Below, in pieces: positions 1 to 6,872 of a stretch of 18,425 bases of DNA. The notes below the pieces were generated by a model, which had not been told where the DNA came from, did not search any database, and was given only the letters and a program-made list of their open reading frames with translations. The stretch's first letter is position 1, and every line of letters starts with the position of its first letter. The translations under genes and the position numbers were made by a program. This stretch comes from CAINEC01 sp046052065 (GTDB lineage Bacteria > Bacteroidota > Bacteroidia > AKYH767-A > OLB10): the NCBI GenBank assembly GCA_046052065.1, contig JBJOND010000062.1, positions 1-18,425 of the forward strand, read 5' to 3'.

Positions 1-232
1 TAATCCATTTGTAAAGAATCCAGAAAGCAGTAAGTAAATAACTCCAAAAAAATACTGAACGTATAATTGAATTAAACCAAATGAATGATTCAGAAACAGT
101 AATAACTAAATAAAAAGTAAGAAGAAGTGAAAAGGAATAAATTGTTCCACGCAGCAACTGATTTTTATAATACTTGCGAATGAAAGCATCGAGCTTTCCT
201 AAAATTTCTTCGTATCCTTTATTCGCTTGCAT
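1..232 (-). CDS. N-terminus of a DUF4175-like membrane protein (partial)
   Basis: This is an open reading frame of 77 codons from an ATG at 232 running off the left edge of the window. The protein starts MQANKGYEEILGKLDAFIRK, followed by a basic KYYKNQLLRG stretch and two hydrophobic segments at about residues 31-49 and 54-76. A start of the form ANKGYE-x2-L-x-KLD-x-FIRKYYKN followed by two membrane helices is what I recall for the large DUF4175 proteins of Bacteroidota, which usually exceed 1000 residues. If so, only a small fraction is visible here. A TAnnTTTG promoter element lies seven bases upstream of the ATG, supporting this start. Function of the family is unknown to me. The open frame, membrane segments and promoter are seen directly; the family name is inferred from memory of the N-terminus. 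Confidence 0.7.
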   Translation of the reverse strand, partial: MQANKGYEEILGKLDAFIRKYYKNQLLRGTIYSFSLLLTFYLVITVSESFIWFNSIIRSVFFWSYLLTAFWILYKWI

Positions 233-239
233 GATGAGA

Positions 240-247
240 CAAAATTA
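240..247 (-). promoter_or_regulatory. TAnnTTTG promoter element for the DUF4175-like gene
   Basis: Read on the minus strand this is TAATTTTG, an exact match to the Bacteroidota -7 consensus TAnnTTTG. Only seven bases separate it from the ATG at 232, so the transcript would have almost no leader. Confidence 0.55.
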
Positions 248-255
248 AAATTAGC

Positions 256-274
256 ATCGTTTAAATTTAACGAT
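256..274. repeat. Short inverted repeat, possible operator
   Basis: Six-base arms ATCGTT (256-261) and AACGAT (269-274) flank a 7-base A/T centre. It sits just upstream of the -7 element of the minus-strand gene starting at 232 and 40 bases beyond the end of the methyltransferase gene. It could be an operator near the -33 position or a weak terminator for the methyltransferase, but there is no T-run on the exit side. Confidence 0.3.
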
Positions 275-313
275 TTTTAAGAGGTATTTCGTACGTTATA
301 AACAATTAAAAGT

Positions 314-1195
314 TTACACTTTCAAACGACCAAAAACGCCTAAAGGAAGTTTTACTCCTGAAGTAGCTTGTAAGTATATTTCTCCAAACTCACAATTCAA
401 TCCTCTTTTACCAAAAGCTTCTTTTAAAAGATTTTGAATTATCAGCGCAGAAAATCCTAAGGAATAGGTATTTAACACTAAAAAAGAGTTTTTTGGATCT
501 AATATCTGTGCCACCCCATGTATCATTTCATTGATCATTTCCTCTAATTTCCAGTTTTCTCCATTCGGACCATGACCATACGCGGGAGGATCCAAAATAA
601 TTCCATTGTATTGTTTTCCACGCTTTACCTCACGATGAACAAATGTAAGTGCATCTTCTACTAACCATCTGATATTATCTAAACCAGATAAATCCATATT
701 CTCTTTCGACCACGAAACCACCTGTTTAATTGAATCAAGATGAATAACATCGGCACCTGCAGCTTTTGCCGCCAGTGTTGCACCACCAGTATAAGCAAAG
801 AGGTTTAATACTTTAGGTTCCTGTATTTCTTTCTTAAGTTGTTGTATCTGCGAATAAATAAAATCCCAATTAACAGCTTGCTCTGGAAATATCCCCACAT
901 GTTTAAAAGAGGTAAGACCTAAACGAAACATAATTTTAGTATCTGCTAAATCATAAGAAATTCTCCACTGATCAGGCATTTCTTTTAACTTAATCCATGT
1001 CCCAGCTGAACTCGATTTAGGTTTAAATCGTACATGTGCTAACTTATTCCACTCATTATCAGATAAAACCTTAGTCCATACAGCTTGTGGTTCAGGACGA
1101 ATAGTAATATACTTACCAAAGCGTTCTAATTTTTCAAAATCGCCACAATCAATTAACTCGTAGTCTTTAAAGTGTTCAGGTGTTAGTAGTAACAT
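314..1195 (-). CDS. Class I SAM-dependent methyltransferase (RlmI/RlmL-like family)
   Basis: A 293-residue protein with a Rossmann-fold methyltransferase core. Motif I is NLFAYTGG at residues 131-138, the acidic HLDS after strand 2 is at about 152-155, and the catalytic-type motif IV DPPAYG is at 202-207. This arrangement belongs to the group that includes 23S rRNA methyltransferases RlmI and RlmK/L (COG1092). The first ~125 residues form an extra beta-rich domain, but I see no clear PUA domain as in RlmI, and the protein is shorter than RlmI. The substrate therefore cannot be named; an RNA base is the likely target by family. The ATG at 1195 is supported by a TAnnTTTG element ending five bases upstream. 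It is transcribed alone, with an AT-rich gap upstream and another minus-strand gene with its own promoter downstream. Confidence 0.85.
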   Translation of the reverse strand: MLLLTPEHFKDYELIDCGDFEKLERFGKYITIRPEPQAVWTKVLSDNEWNKLAHVRFKPKSSSAGTWIKLKEMPDQWRISYDLADTKIMFRLGLTSFKHVGIFPEQAVNWDFIYSQIQQLKKEIQEPKVLNLFAYTGGATLAAKAAGADVIHLDSIKQVVSWSKENMDLSGLDNIRWLVEDALTFVHREVKRGKQYNGIILDPPAYGHGPNGENWKLEEMINEMIHGVAQILDPKNSFLVLNTYSLGFSALIIQNLLKEAFGKRGLNCEFGEIYLQATSGVKLPLGVFGRLKV

Positions 1196-1200
1196 GAAAA

Positions 1201-1208
1201 CAAAGGTA
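1201..1208 (-). promoter_or_regulatory. TAnnTTTG promoter for the methyltransferase gene
   Basis: The minus strand reads TACCTTTG, matching the -7 consensus, with a TTG about 18 bases further upstream as a weak -33 element. Five bases separate it from the ATG at 1195, so the mRNA is predicted to be nearly or fully leaderless. Confidence 0.6.
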
Positions 1209-1698
1209 ATAAATCAAGTTAATCAACAACTGTTTAAAGATATGTTCATAACGATGTTAATTCATATGTTAATAACCCTATTTGATTGTGTAAACCTTTC
1301 AAAAAACTTATTTGGAAAGTTGAAATATGGTGTGCTTAATATTTACATCCTATAAACAAAATTTAGTTTCTAGGTTTTCTTAAAAGTTTATGAACTTTTT
1401 AATCCATCAAAAACACAATTACTTATTAAAAATTCAGTTATCCTCATACTAATGAACAATTGTGTACTATTTACTGTTAAATCAGATTATCAAGTATTTA
1501 AATACAAACTAATTGTTCATTACTTGTTGATAAGCTATAATAAACAACAAAATCAACTATTAGATCATTATTTTACTAACTAAACTAACAGGACATATAA
1601 TAACATATCATTTATTTAAAAATAATTATTTAATTAGTACTTAATGTTTGTGAAGAAAAGATTTTAGGTATTTTAAATTTTCTGTAATTCCCTTGAGG
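1209..1698. other. AT-rich intergenic gap between divergent genes
   Basis: About 490 bases separate the divergent methyltransferase and MORN-repeat genes. I found no reading frame of note, no tRNA-like or GC-rich hairpin and no mobile-element end. It holds A/T palindromes (1494-1505 and 1620-1631), a direct repeat ATGTTAAT at 1254-1261 and 1266-1273, and a 12-bp inverted repeat at 1450-1522 listed separately. Promoters for both genes lie at its two ends. Confidence 0.6.
1450..1522. repeat. Perfect 12-bp inverted repeat with 49-bp spacer
   Basis: The arm TAATGAACAATT at 1450-1461 is exactly reverse-complemented at 1511-1522. The spacer contains a perfect 12-bp palindrome, GTATTTAAATAC, at 1494-1505. 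It lies about 200 bases upstream of the MORN-repeat gene. It may be a protein-binding site pair or a decayed element; no function is visible. Confidence 0.5.
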
Positions 1699-1706
1699 TA
1701 TATTTG
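1699..1706 (+). promoter_or_regulatory. TAnnTTTG promoter for the MORN-repeat gene
   Basis: TATATTTG is an exact -7 consensus match, and 11 bases lie between it and the ATG at 1718. No clean TTTG -33 box is seen at the usual distance. Confidence 0.6.
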
Positions 1707-1717
1707 CCCTGTTCACA

Positions 1718-3229
1718 ATGAAAAAATTTATCTCTCTTCTGCTTCTGTTTTTACCGCTGTTTCTCAGAGCGCAAGATACTACTTTGTCGAAAATTTCAGA
1801 GGTAAAAAAGTTTTTTTATGATAATGGAAGGCTAGCATCCGAAGGTAATTTTAAAAATGGAAAACCAGATGGAAATTGGAAGGCTTACTACCAAAATGGA
1901 CAATTAAAATCAGAAGGAAACAGAGTAAATGGAATACTCGATGGACAATGGATATTTTACAGTGAAACTGGTCAAAAAACTTCTGAAATTAATTATTGCA
2001 AAGGCCAGGAAAATGGTTGGAAAAAAGAGTATTATCCGAACAATCAACCAGCTTTTGAACAGTGGATGAACAAAGGTGTTAAAGACAGTATTTTTAAGAG
2101 CTATCATCCGAAGGGATACTTGCAAAAAGTACAATATTTTAAAAACGGACAAGAACAGGGTTATGGAATGGAATACGCTGCGGATGGACGTTTAGTATCC
2201 CTAATCAAATACAATAAAGGAACTCTTGTCGCTGTTGATCGATTTAATACGCTGGATAAATTTGGTTTTAAACAAGGAGTTTGGAAATCGTTTTTGAATG
2301 ATACTATTCTGATAGAAGAAGGTACCTGGAAAGACGATAAGAAGAATGGATTTTTTAAAACTTATGGCATTGATGGTTTTGTATTAAAAATGGAAAACTG
2401 GCGCAACGGTGAGTTGGTCATCGATGAGCAGAATAATGTCAGTTTAGAAATCAATCGTAAATACCATAATAACGGTCGACCAAAATCATCCGTAAATATT
2501 ATCAACGGAGTAATGGAAGGATATTACCGAGAGTATAATGATTCGGGTGTGATTGTTTTATCAAAGTTATACGACAAAAATAAAATTATTGCAGAAGGAG
2601 GAATTATTGATGGTAACGGATTACAGCAGGGTGCATGGACGTATTTTTATCCCGATGGAAAAGTAAAATCGAAAGGTAGTTTTAAGAATGGAAAAAGAGA
2701 TGGTAAATGGACCTTCTATTATCCTTCTCAAAAAGTAGAACAAACAGGATCGTATAAAAATAATTTACCAGATAATAATTGGAAATGGTATTATGAATCA
2801 GGTCAGCTTTTACGAGAGGAAAATTATATCAAAGGAAAAGAATATGGTGAGTCGTTAGAGTATGATGAAGCAGGTATTTTAATTTCGAAAGGATTGTATA
2901 TTGATGGAAAACGTGATGGAGAATGGAAGTTTAAAAATGGTGAATACATCGCTAAAGGAAAATATGTAGATGGTAAGATGGATGGCGAGTGGAAACAATA
3001 TTATCAGAATGGAAAACTGGCTTTTGAGGGGAGTTATTTTGATGGATTAGAAAACGGCGAACATCGTTATTACTATGATAATGGAAAGCTGAAAGAAGAA
3101 AAAAATTTTAGAATGGGTTTAAAGGACGGTATTTTTAAATCGTTTGATGAAAACGGAGAGTTAGTTTTAACTTCTGTTTATAAAGCCGATAATTTACAAC
3201 GTCTCGAAGGAGTAAAAGTAGGAGAGTAA
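1718..3229 (+). CDS. Exported YwqK-family MORN_2 repeat protein
   Basis: A 503-residue protein. Residues 1-18 form a typical Sec signal peptide (MKK, then a Leu/Phe-rich core), with likely cleavage before Gln19. The remainder is almost entirely tandem repeats of about 22-24 residues with the pattern Y-x2-G-x-L-x3-G-x-[FY]-x-NGK-x-[DE]G-x-W, for example around residues 33-56, 57-79, 313-335 and 426-448. This is the MORN_2 repeat found in proteins annotated YwqK-family antitoxin. Such proteins are common in Bacteroidota, and the antitoxin label comes from a distant relative, so it should not be taken as function. I see no T9SS C-terminal sorting domain, no lipobox and no neighbouring toxin. The protein is probably periplasmic or surface-located and may bind a ligand or partner through its repeats. 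Its own promoter and the next promoter before gltX suggest a monocistronic gene. Confidence 0.85.
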   Translation: MKKFISLLLLFLPLFLRAQDTTLSKISEVKKFFYDNGRLASEGNFKNGKPDGNWKAYYQNGQLKSEGNRVNGILDGQWIFYSETGQKTSEINYCKGQENGWKKEYYPNNQPAFEQWMNKGVKDSIFKSYHPKGYLQKVQYFKNGQEQGYGMEYAADGRLVSLIKYNKGTLVAVDRFNTLDKFGFKQGVWKSFLNDTILIEEGTWKDDKKNGFFKTYGIDGFVLKMENWRNGELVIDEQNNVSLEINRKYHNNGRPKSSVNIINGVMEGYYREYNDSGVIVLSKLYDKNKIIAEGGIIDGNGLQQGAWTYFYPDGKVKSKGSFKNGKRDGKWTFYYPSQKVEQTGSYKNNLPDNNWKWYYESGQLLREENYIKGKEYGESLEYDEAGILISKGLYIDGKRDGEWKFKNGEYIAKGKYVDGKMDGEWKQYYQNGKLAFEGSYFDGLENGEHRYYYDNGKLKEEKNFRMGLKDGIFKSFDENGELVLTSVYKADNLQRLEGVKVGE

Positions 3230-3258
3230 GCTTTTTATTCTTTATTGCATTAGATAAC

Positions 3259-3266
3259 TATCTTTG
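3259..3266 (+). promoter_or_regulatory. TAnnTTTG promoter for the gltX operon
   Basis: TATCTTTG matches the -7 consensus exactly, 23 bases before the gltX ATG. It lies in the 60-base gap after the MORN-repeat gene and probably drives gltX-glnS-folB-rnr. Confidence 0.6.
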
Positions 3267-3289
3267 TCACTCTAAATTTAAGTGAAATA

Positions 3290-4819
3290 ATGTCATTAGT
3301 TCGTACCCGATTTGCACCTAGTCCAACTGGCCCTTTACACATGGGAGGAGTTAGAACAGCTCTCTATGCGTATTTATTTGCCAAACAACATAACGGTCAG
3401 TTTATTTTAAGAATAGAAGATACAGATCAAAACAGATATGTACCAGGAGCAGAAGAGTATATTATTAATGCTTTAAACTGGTGTGGAATTATTCCTGATG
3501 AAGGCGTAAGTTTTGGAGGTCCACACGAGCCATATCGTCAGAGTGAGCGAAAAGGATTAGGATATTATCAGGATTATGCGAATCAGTTATTAGATAAAGG
3601 TCACGCATATATAGCTTTCGATAAGGCGGAAGCGTTAGATGCGAAACGTAAGGAAGCAGAATCAAACGGACAACATACTTGGCAGTACGATAGTAAGTCG
3701 AGATTGAGTATGGATAACAGTTTAACTTTATCGAAAGAAGAAGTAGAAAACAGAATTCAGTCGGGAGATAAACATGTAATTCGTTTAAAAGTAGAGCCAG
3801 GAAAAACTATTTCATTCACTGATATGGTTCGTGATGAAGTGAGTTTTGAAAGTGATTTAGTAGATGATAAAGTATTAATCAAAGCAGATGGTATGCCTAC
3901 ATATCATTTAGCACATATTGTGGATGATGTGATGATGGGTATAACGCATGCGATTCGTGGAGAAGAGTGGTTACCATCGGCACCTGCGCATATTTTAATT
4001 TACGAATATCTAGGATTAAAAGATAAGATGCCGCAATATGCACATCTTCCCCTCTTGTTAAAGCCAGAAGGAAATGGAAAGTTAAGTAAGCGTGATGGTG
4101 ATCGACTAGGATTTCCAGTTTTTCCGTTGGAATGGAAAGATTCAGCGACGGGAGAAATTTCTTCGGGATACAGAGAAAAAGGATATTATGCTCCAGCGTT
4201 CGTTAATATGTTAGCATTATTAGGATGGAATCCAGGAACAGAACAAGAGGTAATGTCGATGGAGGAGTTGATAAAGAATTTTTCGTTTGAGCGTGTACAT
4301 AAATCAGGCGCACGATTCGATCCTGAAAAAACAAAATGGTTTAACGAGCAATATTTACGAATGCAGTCGGATGCCGATATCGCGTCCCGCTTCGCGGAGG
4401 TTTTAACCGCGCAAAATATTCAGCGTGATTTGAACTTTGTAACAGCAGTTGTAAAATGGGTAAAAGATCGTTGCCAGTTTGAAAGTGAATTATATGAAAA
4501 GAGTAAAGCTGTTTTTGAATTGCCAATCAGTTACGATGAAAAAGTAATTGAAAAACGATGGAATGAAAAAGCAAAAATATTTTACAACGTATTACCACAA
4601 GCGTTAGAAAGCGTTGCTGACTTTAAGTCAGAAAATGTAAAGGCTGCGTTTGAATCAACAGCAGCAAGCAATGAAATAAAGCCAGGTGAAGTATTACAAT
4701 TATTCAGAGTATTATTAAGTGGTGAATCAGGCGGACCTGATTTATTTATGATGACAGAATTACTCGGAAAAGAAGAAGTAATCAAGCGAATTAACCTGGC
4801 AATTGAAAAATTAAAATAG
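3290..4819 (+). CDS. gltX: Glutamate--tRNA ligase (GluRS)
   Basis: A 509-residue class I aminoacyl-tRNA synthetase that charges tRNA-Glu in the cytoplasm. The N-terminus RFAPSPTGPLHMGGVRTALY carries the HIGH-type signature (HMGG, residues 17-20), and KLSKR (264-268) is the KMSKS-type loop. IEDTD at 42-46 is the conserved glutamate/ATP-site strand, and GWNPGTEQE near 312-320 is typical of the region after the loop. The GFPVFPLEW stretch at 274-282 is an insertion I associate with Bacteroidota GluRS. The zinc-binding Cys pair of some GluRS is not present. Length is normal for the family. It overlies a GC-rich block at residues 364-374 (see separate entry). It is first in a tight operon, with glnS starting five bases after its stop. 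Confidence 0.97.
   Translation: MSLVRTRFAPSPTGPLHMGGVRTALYAYLFAKQHNGQFILRIEDTDQNRYVPGAEEYIINALNWCGIIPDEGVSFGGPHEPYRQSERKGLGYYQDYANQLLDKGHAYIAFDKAEALDAKRKEAESNGQHTWQYDSKSRLSMDNSLTLSKEEVENRIQSGDKHVIRLKVEPGKTISFTDMVRDEVSFESDLVDDKVLIKADGMPTYHLAHIVDDVMMGITHAIRGEEWLPSAPAHILIYEYLGLKDKMPQYAHLPLLLKPEGNGKLSKRDGDRLGFPVFPLEWKDSATGEISSGYREKGYYAPAFVNMLALLGWNPGTEQEVMSMEELIKNFSFERVHKSGARFDPEKTKWFNEQYLRMQSDADIASRFAEVLTAQNIQRDLNFVTAVVKWVKDRCQFESELYEKSKAVFELPISYDEKVIEKRWNEKAKIFYNVLPQALESVADFKSENVKAAFESTAASNEIKPGEVLQLFRVLLSGESGGPDLFMMTELLGKEEVIKRINLAIEKLK
4380..4411 (+). repeat. GC-rich palindromic block inside gltX
   Basis: About 32 bases coding for residues 364-374 (IASRFAEVLTA) are far richer in G and C than the surrounding gene. 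They can form small hairpins: CCGC/GCGG at 4387-4390 and 4394-4397, or CGCGG/CCGCG at 4393-4397 and 4407-4411. The stretch TCGCG...GCTTCGCG...AGG.TTTA resembles the hairpin at 14409-14431. The reading frame is kept. It may be a short palindromic insertion that became coding, in a part of GluRS that tolerates variation. Confidence 0.4.
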
Positions 4820-4824
4820 TAAAA

Positions 4825-6495
4825 ATGAGCACAGAAAAAGGCCCTAATTTCCTCGAAGAGATTATTGCAGAAGATATAAAAAATGGGAAGCATGGCGGAA
4901 GAGTTTTAACGCGATTCCCGCCCGAGCCTAACGGCTATTTACATATAGGTCATTCGAAATCGATTTGCGTAAACTTCGGACTAGCACAGGAGTTTGGTGG
5001 AACAACGAATTTACGTTTTGATGATACCAATCCAGAGAAAGAAGAAACAGAATACGTAGAGAGTATTAAAGCCGATGTAAAATGGTTGGGCTTTGAATGG
5101 GCAAATGTTTTTTATGCTTCGGATTATTTTGATCAGATTTATGATTTTGCAGTGACATTAATTAAAAATGGATTAGCGTATGTAGATGATAGCACACCAG
5201 AACAAATTGCTGCGCAAAAAGGAACGCCTACAGAGCCAGGAACACATAGCCCTTACCGTGATAGAAGTGTGGAGGAGAATCTCGATTTATTTACGCGCAT
5301 GAAAAATGGCGAGTATAAAGATGGAGAAAAAGTATTGCGTGCTAAAATTGATATGTCATCACCTAACATGCACATGCGCGATCCAATTATTTATCGTATT
5401 AAGCATGCACGCCATCATCGTACAGGAGATAAATGGTGTATTTATCCGATGTATGATTTTGCGCACGGACAATGTGATTCGATTGAAAAGATTACGCACT
5501 CGATTTGTACATTAGAATTTGAAGTACATAAGCCTTTGTATGAGTGGTTCATTGAGCAATTAGAAATATTTCCGAGCAAGCAATATGAATTTGCACGATT
5601 GAATTTAAATTACACCGTAATGAGCAAGCGTAAATTATTACAGCTTGTGAAAGAAAATTATGTGAACGGATGGGATGATCCGCGAATGCCAACGATTAGT
5701 GGATTGAGAAGAAGAGGTTTTTCTCCTGAGAGTATTCGCAATTTTGCTACTCGCGTAGGAGTTGCACGAAGAGAAAATATTATTGATGTTGGCTTTTTAG
5801 AGTTTTGTGTACGCGAAGATTTGAACAAGCGCGCTAATCGTGTGATGGCGGTACTAGATCCAATTAAACTGGTTATCACCAATTATCCCGAAGGACAAGA
5901 GGAAACGTTGGTGGGTGAGAATAATCCGGAGGCAGAAAACAACGGTGGTACACGACCGTTACCATTTTCAAAAGAACTTTGGATAGAGCGCGAAGATTTT
6001 ATGGTGGAGCCACCAAAGAAATTTTTCCGTTTAGGTCCAGGTCTTTCGGTGCGTTTGAAGCACGCGTACATTGTGCGTTGCGATGAATTTAAAGTAGATG
6101 AAAATAATAATGTAACAGAAATTCATTGTACTTATTTCCCTGATAGTAAAAGCGGAAGTGATACAAGCGGGATCGTTGTGAAAGGAGTTATTCATTGGGT
6201 AAGTGCTAAACACGCTCTACCTGCCGAGATCAGATTATACGATCGTTTGTTTAATGTGGAGGATCCTTCATCCGAAGAAGGTGACTTTAAAGAATTTATC
6301 AATAAGGATAGCCTTGAAGTAATCACTAACGCTTACGTAGAGCCGTCATTGAAGGAAAGTAATCCTGGCGATTATTTCCAGTTTATCAGAAAAGGATATT
6401 TCTGTCCTGATAAAGACAGCACAGCAGAAAAATTAGTATTCAACAGAACAGTGACGTTGAAAGACGCTTGGGCAAAAGAACAAAAGAAAGATTAA
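4825..6495 (+). CDS. glnS: Glutamine--tRNA ligase (GlnRS)
   Basis: A 556-residue class I synthetase that charges tRNA-Gln directly. PPEPNGYLHIGHSKSI (residues 32-47) includes the HIGH motif at 40-43, and VMSKRK (265-270) is the KMSKS loop. LRFDDTNPEKE at 63-73 is the GlnRS form of the strand that reads IEDTD in GluRS. LKHAYIVRCDEF and the following residues belong to the C-terminal beta-barrel anticodon-binding domains. Family length is typical. It starts five bases after gltX and ends one base before folB. Bacterial GlnRS is generally held to derive from an ancient transfer from eukaryotes, so finding it next to GluRS means this organism need not rely only on the GatCAB transamidation route for Gln-tRNA. 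Whether gatCAB is also present cannot be seen here. Confidence 0.97.
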   Translation: MSTEKGPNFLEEIIAEDIKNGKHGGRVLTRFPPEPNGYLHIGHSKSICVNFGLAQEFGGTTNLRFDDTNPEKEETEYVESIKADVKWLGFEWANVFYASDYFDQIYDFAVTLIKNGLAYVDDSTPEQIAAQKGTPTEPGTHSPYRDRSVEENLDLFTRMKNGEYKDGEKVLRAKIDMSSPNMHMRDPIIYRIKHARHHRTGDKWCIYPMYDFAHGQCDSIEKITHSICTLEFEVHKPLYEWFIEQLEIFPSKQYEFARLNLNYTVMSKRKLLQLVKENYVNGWDDPRMPTISGLRRRGFSPESIRNFATRVGVARRENIIDVGFLEFCVREDLNKRANRVMAVLDPIKLVITNYPEGQEETLVGENNPEAENNGGTRPLPFSKELWIEREDFMVEPPKKFFRLGPGLSVRLKHAYIVRCDEFKVDENNNVTEIHCTYFPDSKSGSDTSGIVVKGVIHWVSAKHALPAEIRLYDRLFNVEDPSSEEGDFKEFINKDSLEVITNAYVEPSLKESNPGDYFQFIRKGYFCPDKDSTAEKLVFNRTVTLKDAWAKEQKKD

Positions 6496-6496
6496 A

Positions 6497-6853
6497 ATGC
6501 GTTTATCGGTTTGTGATATAGAATGCTATGCCTTTCACGGCTGCATGGAAGAAGAAGGGAAAATAGGTCAACGATTTTCAGTAGATGTAATTATTGATTT
6601 TGATTTTTCTAATTCGGTGAGCAGCGATGATTTAAACGATACTGCTGATTATGTAGAGTTGCATAATCGTGTGAGAAAGGAAATGGCCATCCGAAGCAAA
6701 CTAATAGAACATGCTGCTGGAAGAATATTAAACAGCATGAAAGAATACATGCCGAATGCGAGAGCGATTAACGTATTGGTGACAAAATTTAATCCTCCTG
6801 TAAATGGAAGAATAGGAAAAGCAGTAGTAGAAGTAGGATATTCAAAAAATTAA
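6497..6853 (+). CDS. folB: Dihydroneopterin aldolase
   Basis: A 118-residue protein of the normal FolB length. It converts 7,8-dihydroneopterin to 6-hydroxymethyl-dihydropterin and glycolaldehyde in folate synthesis. The signature runs YAFHGCMEEEGKIGQRF (residues 11-27), and Glu20 aligns with the pterin-anchoring Glu22 of the Staphylococcus aureus enzyme. VTKFNPPV (95-102) supplies the catalytic Lys97, equivalent to Lys100 there. D51-Y52-V53 is the conserved T-x-DY motif. The active enzyme is usually a homo-octamer. The ATG is one base past the glnS stop, implying translational coupling, and rnr follows after 19 bases. No other folate gene is adjacent, so this is a scattered pathway gene in a translation operon. 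Confidence 0.93.
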   Translation: MRLSVCDIECYAFHGCMEEEGKIGQRFSVDVIIDFDFSNSVSSDDLNDTADYVELHNRVRKEMAIRSKLIEHAAGRILNSMKEYMPNARAINVLVTKFNPPVNGRIGKAVVEVGYSKN

Positions 6854-6872
6854 AAAAAAGAAACATACGCCA

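Noticed and set aside
1430..1535. Possible replication origin with DnaA-box-like sequences
   Set aside because: TTATCCTCA and the reverse of TGTTGATAA each differ from TTATCCACA by one base, but there is no cluster of good boxes and no dnaA, dnaN, rpmH or gidA neighbour.
1910..2152. Minus-strand frame within the MORN-repeat gene
   Set aside because: The opposite strand has a clear signal peptide and regular repeats over the same DNA; the hydrophobic look comes from reading A-rich codons backwards.
1718..3229. Toxin-antitoxin system suggested by the YwqK family name
   Set aside because: The protein is exported and long, and neither neighbour looks like a toxin.
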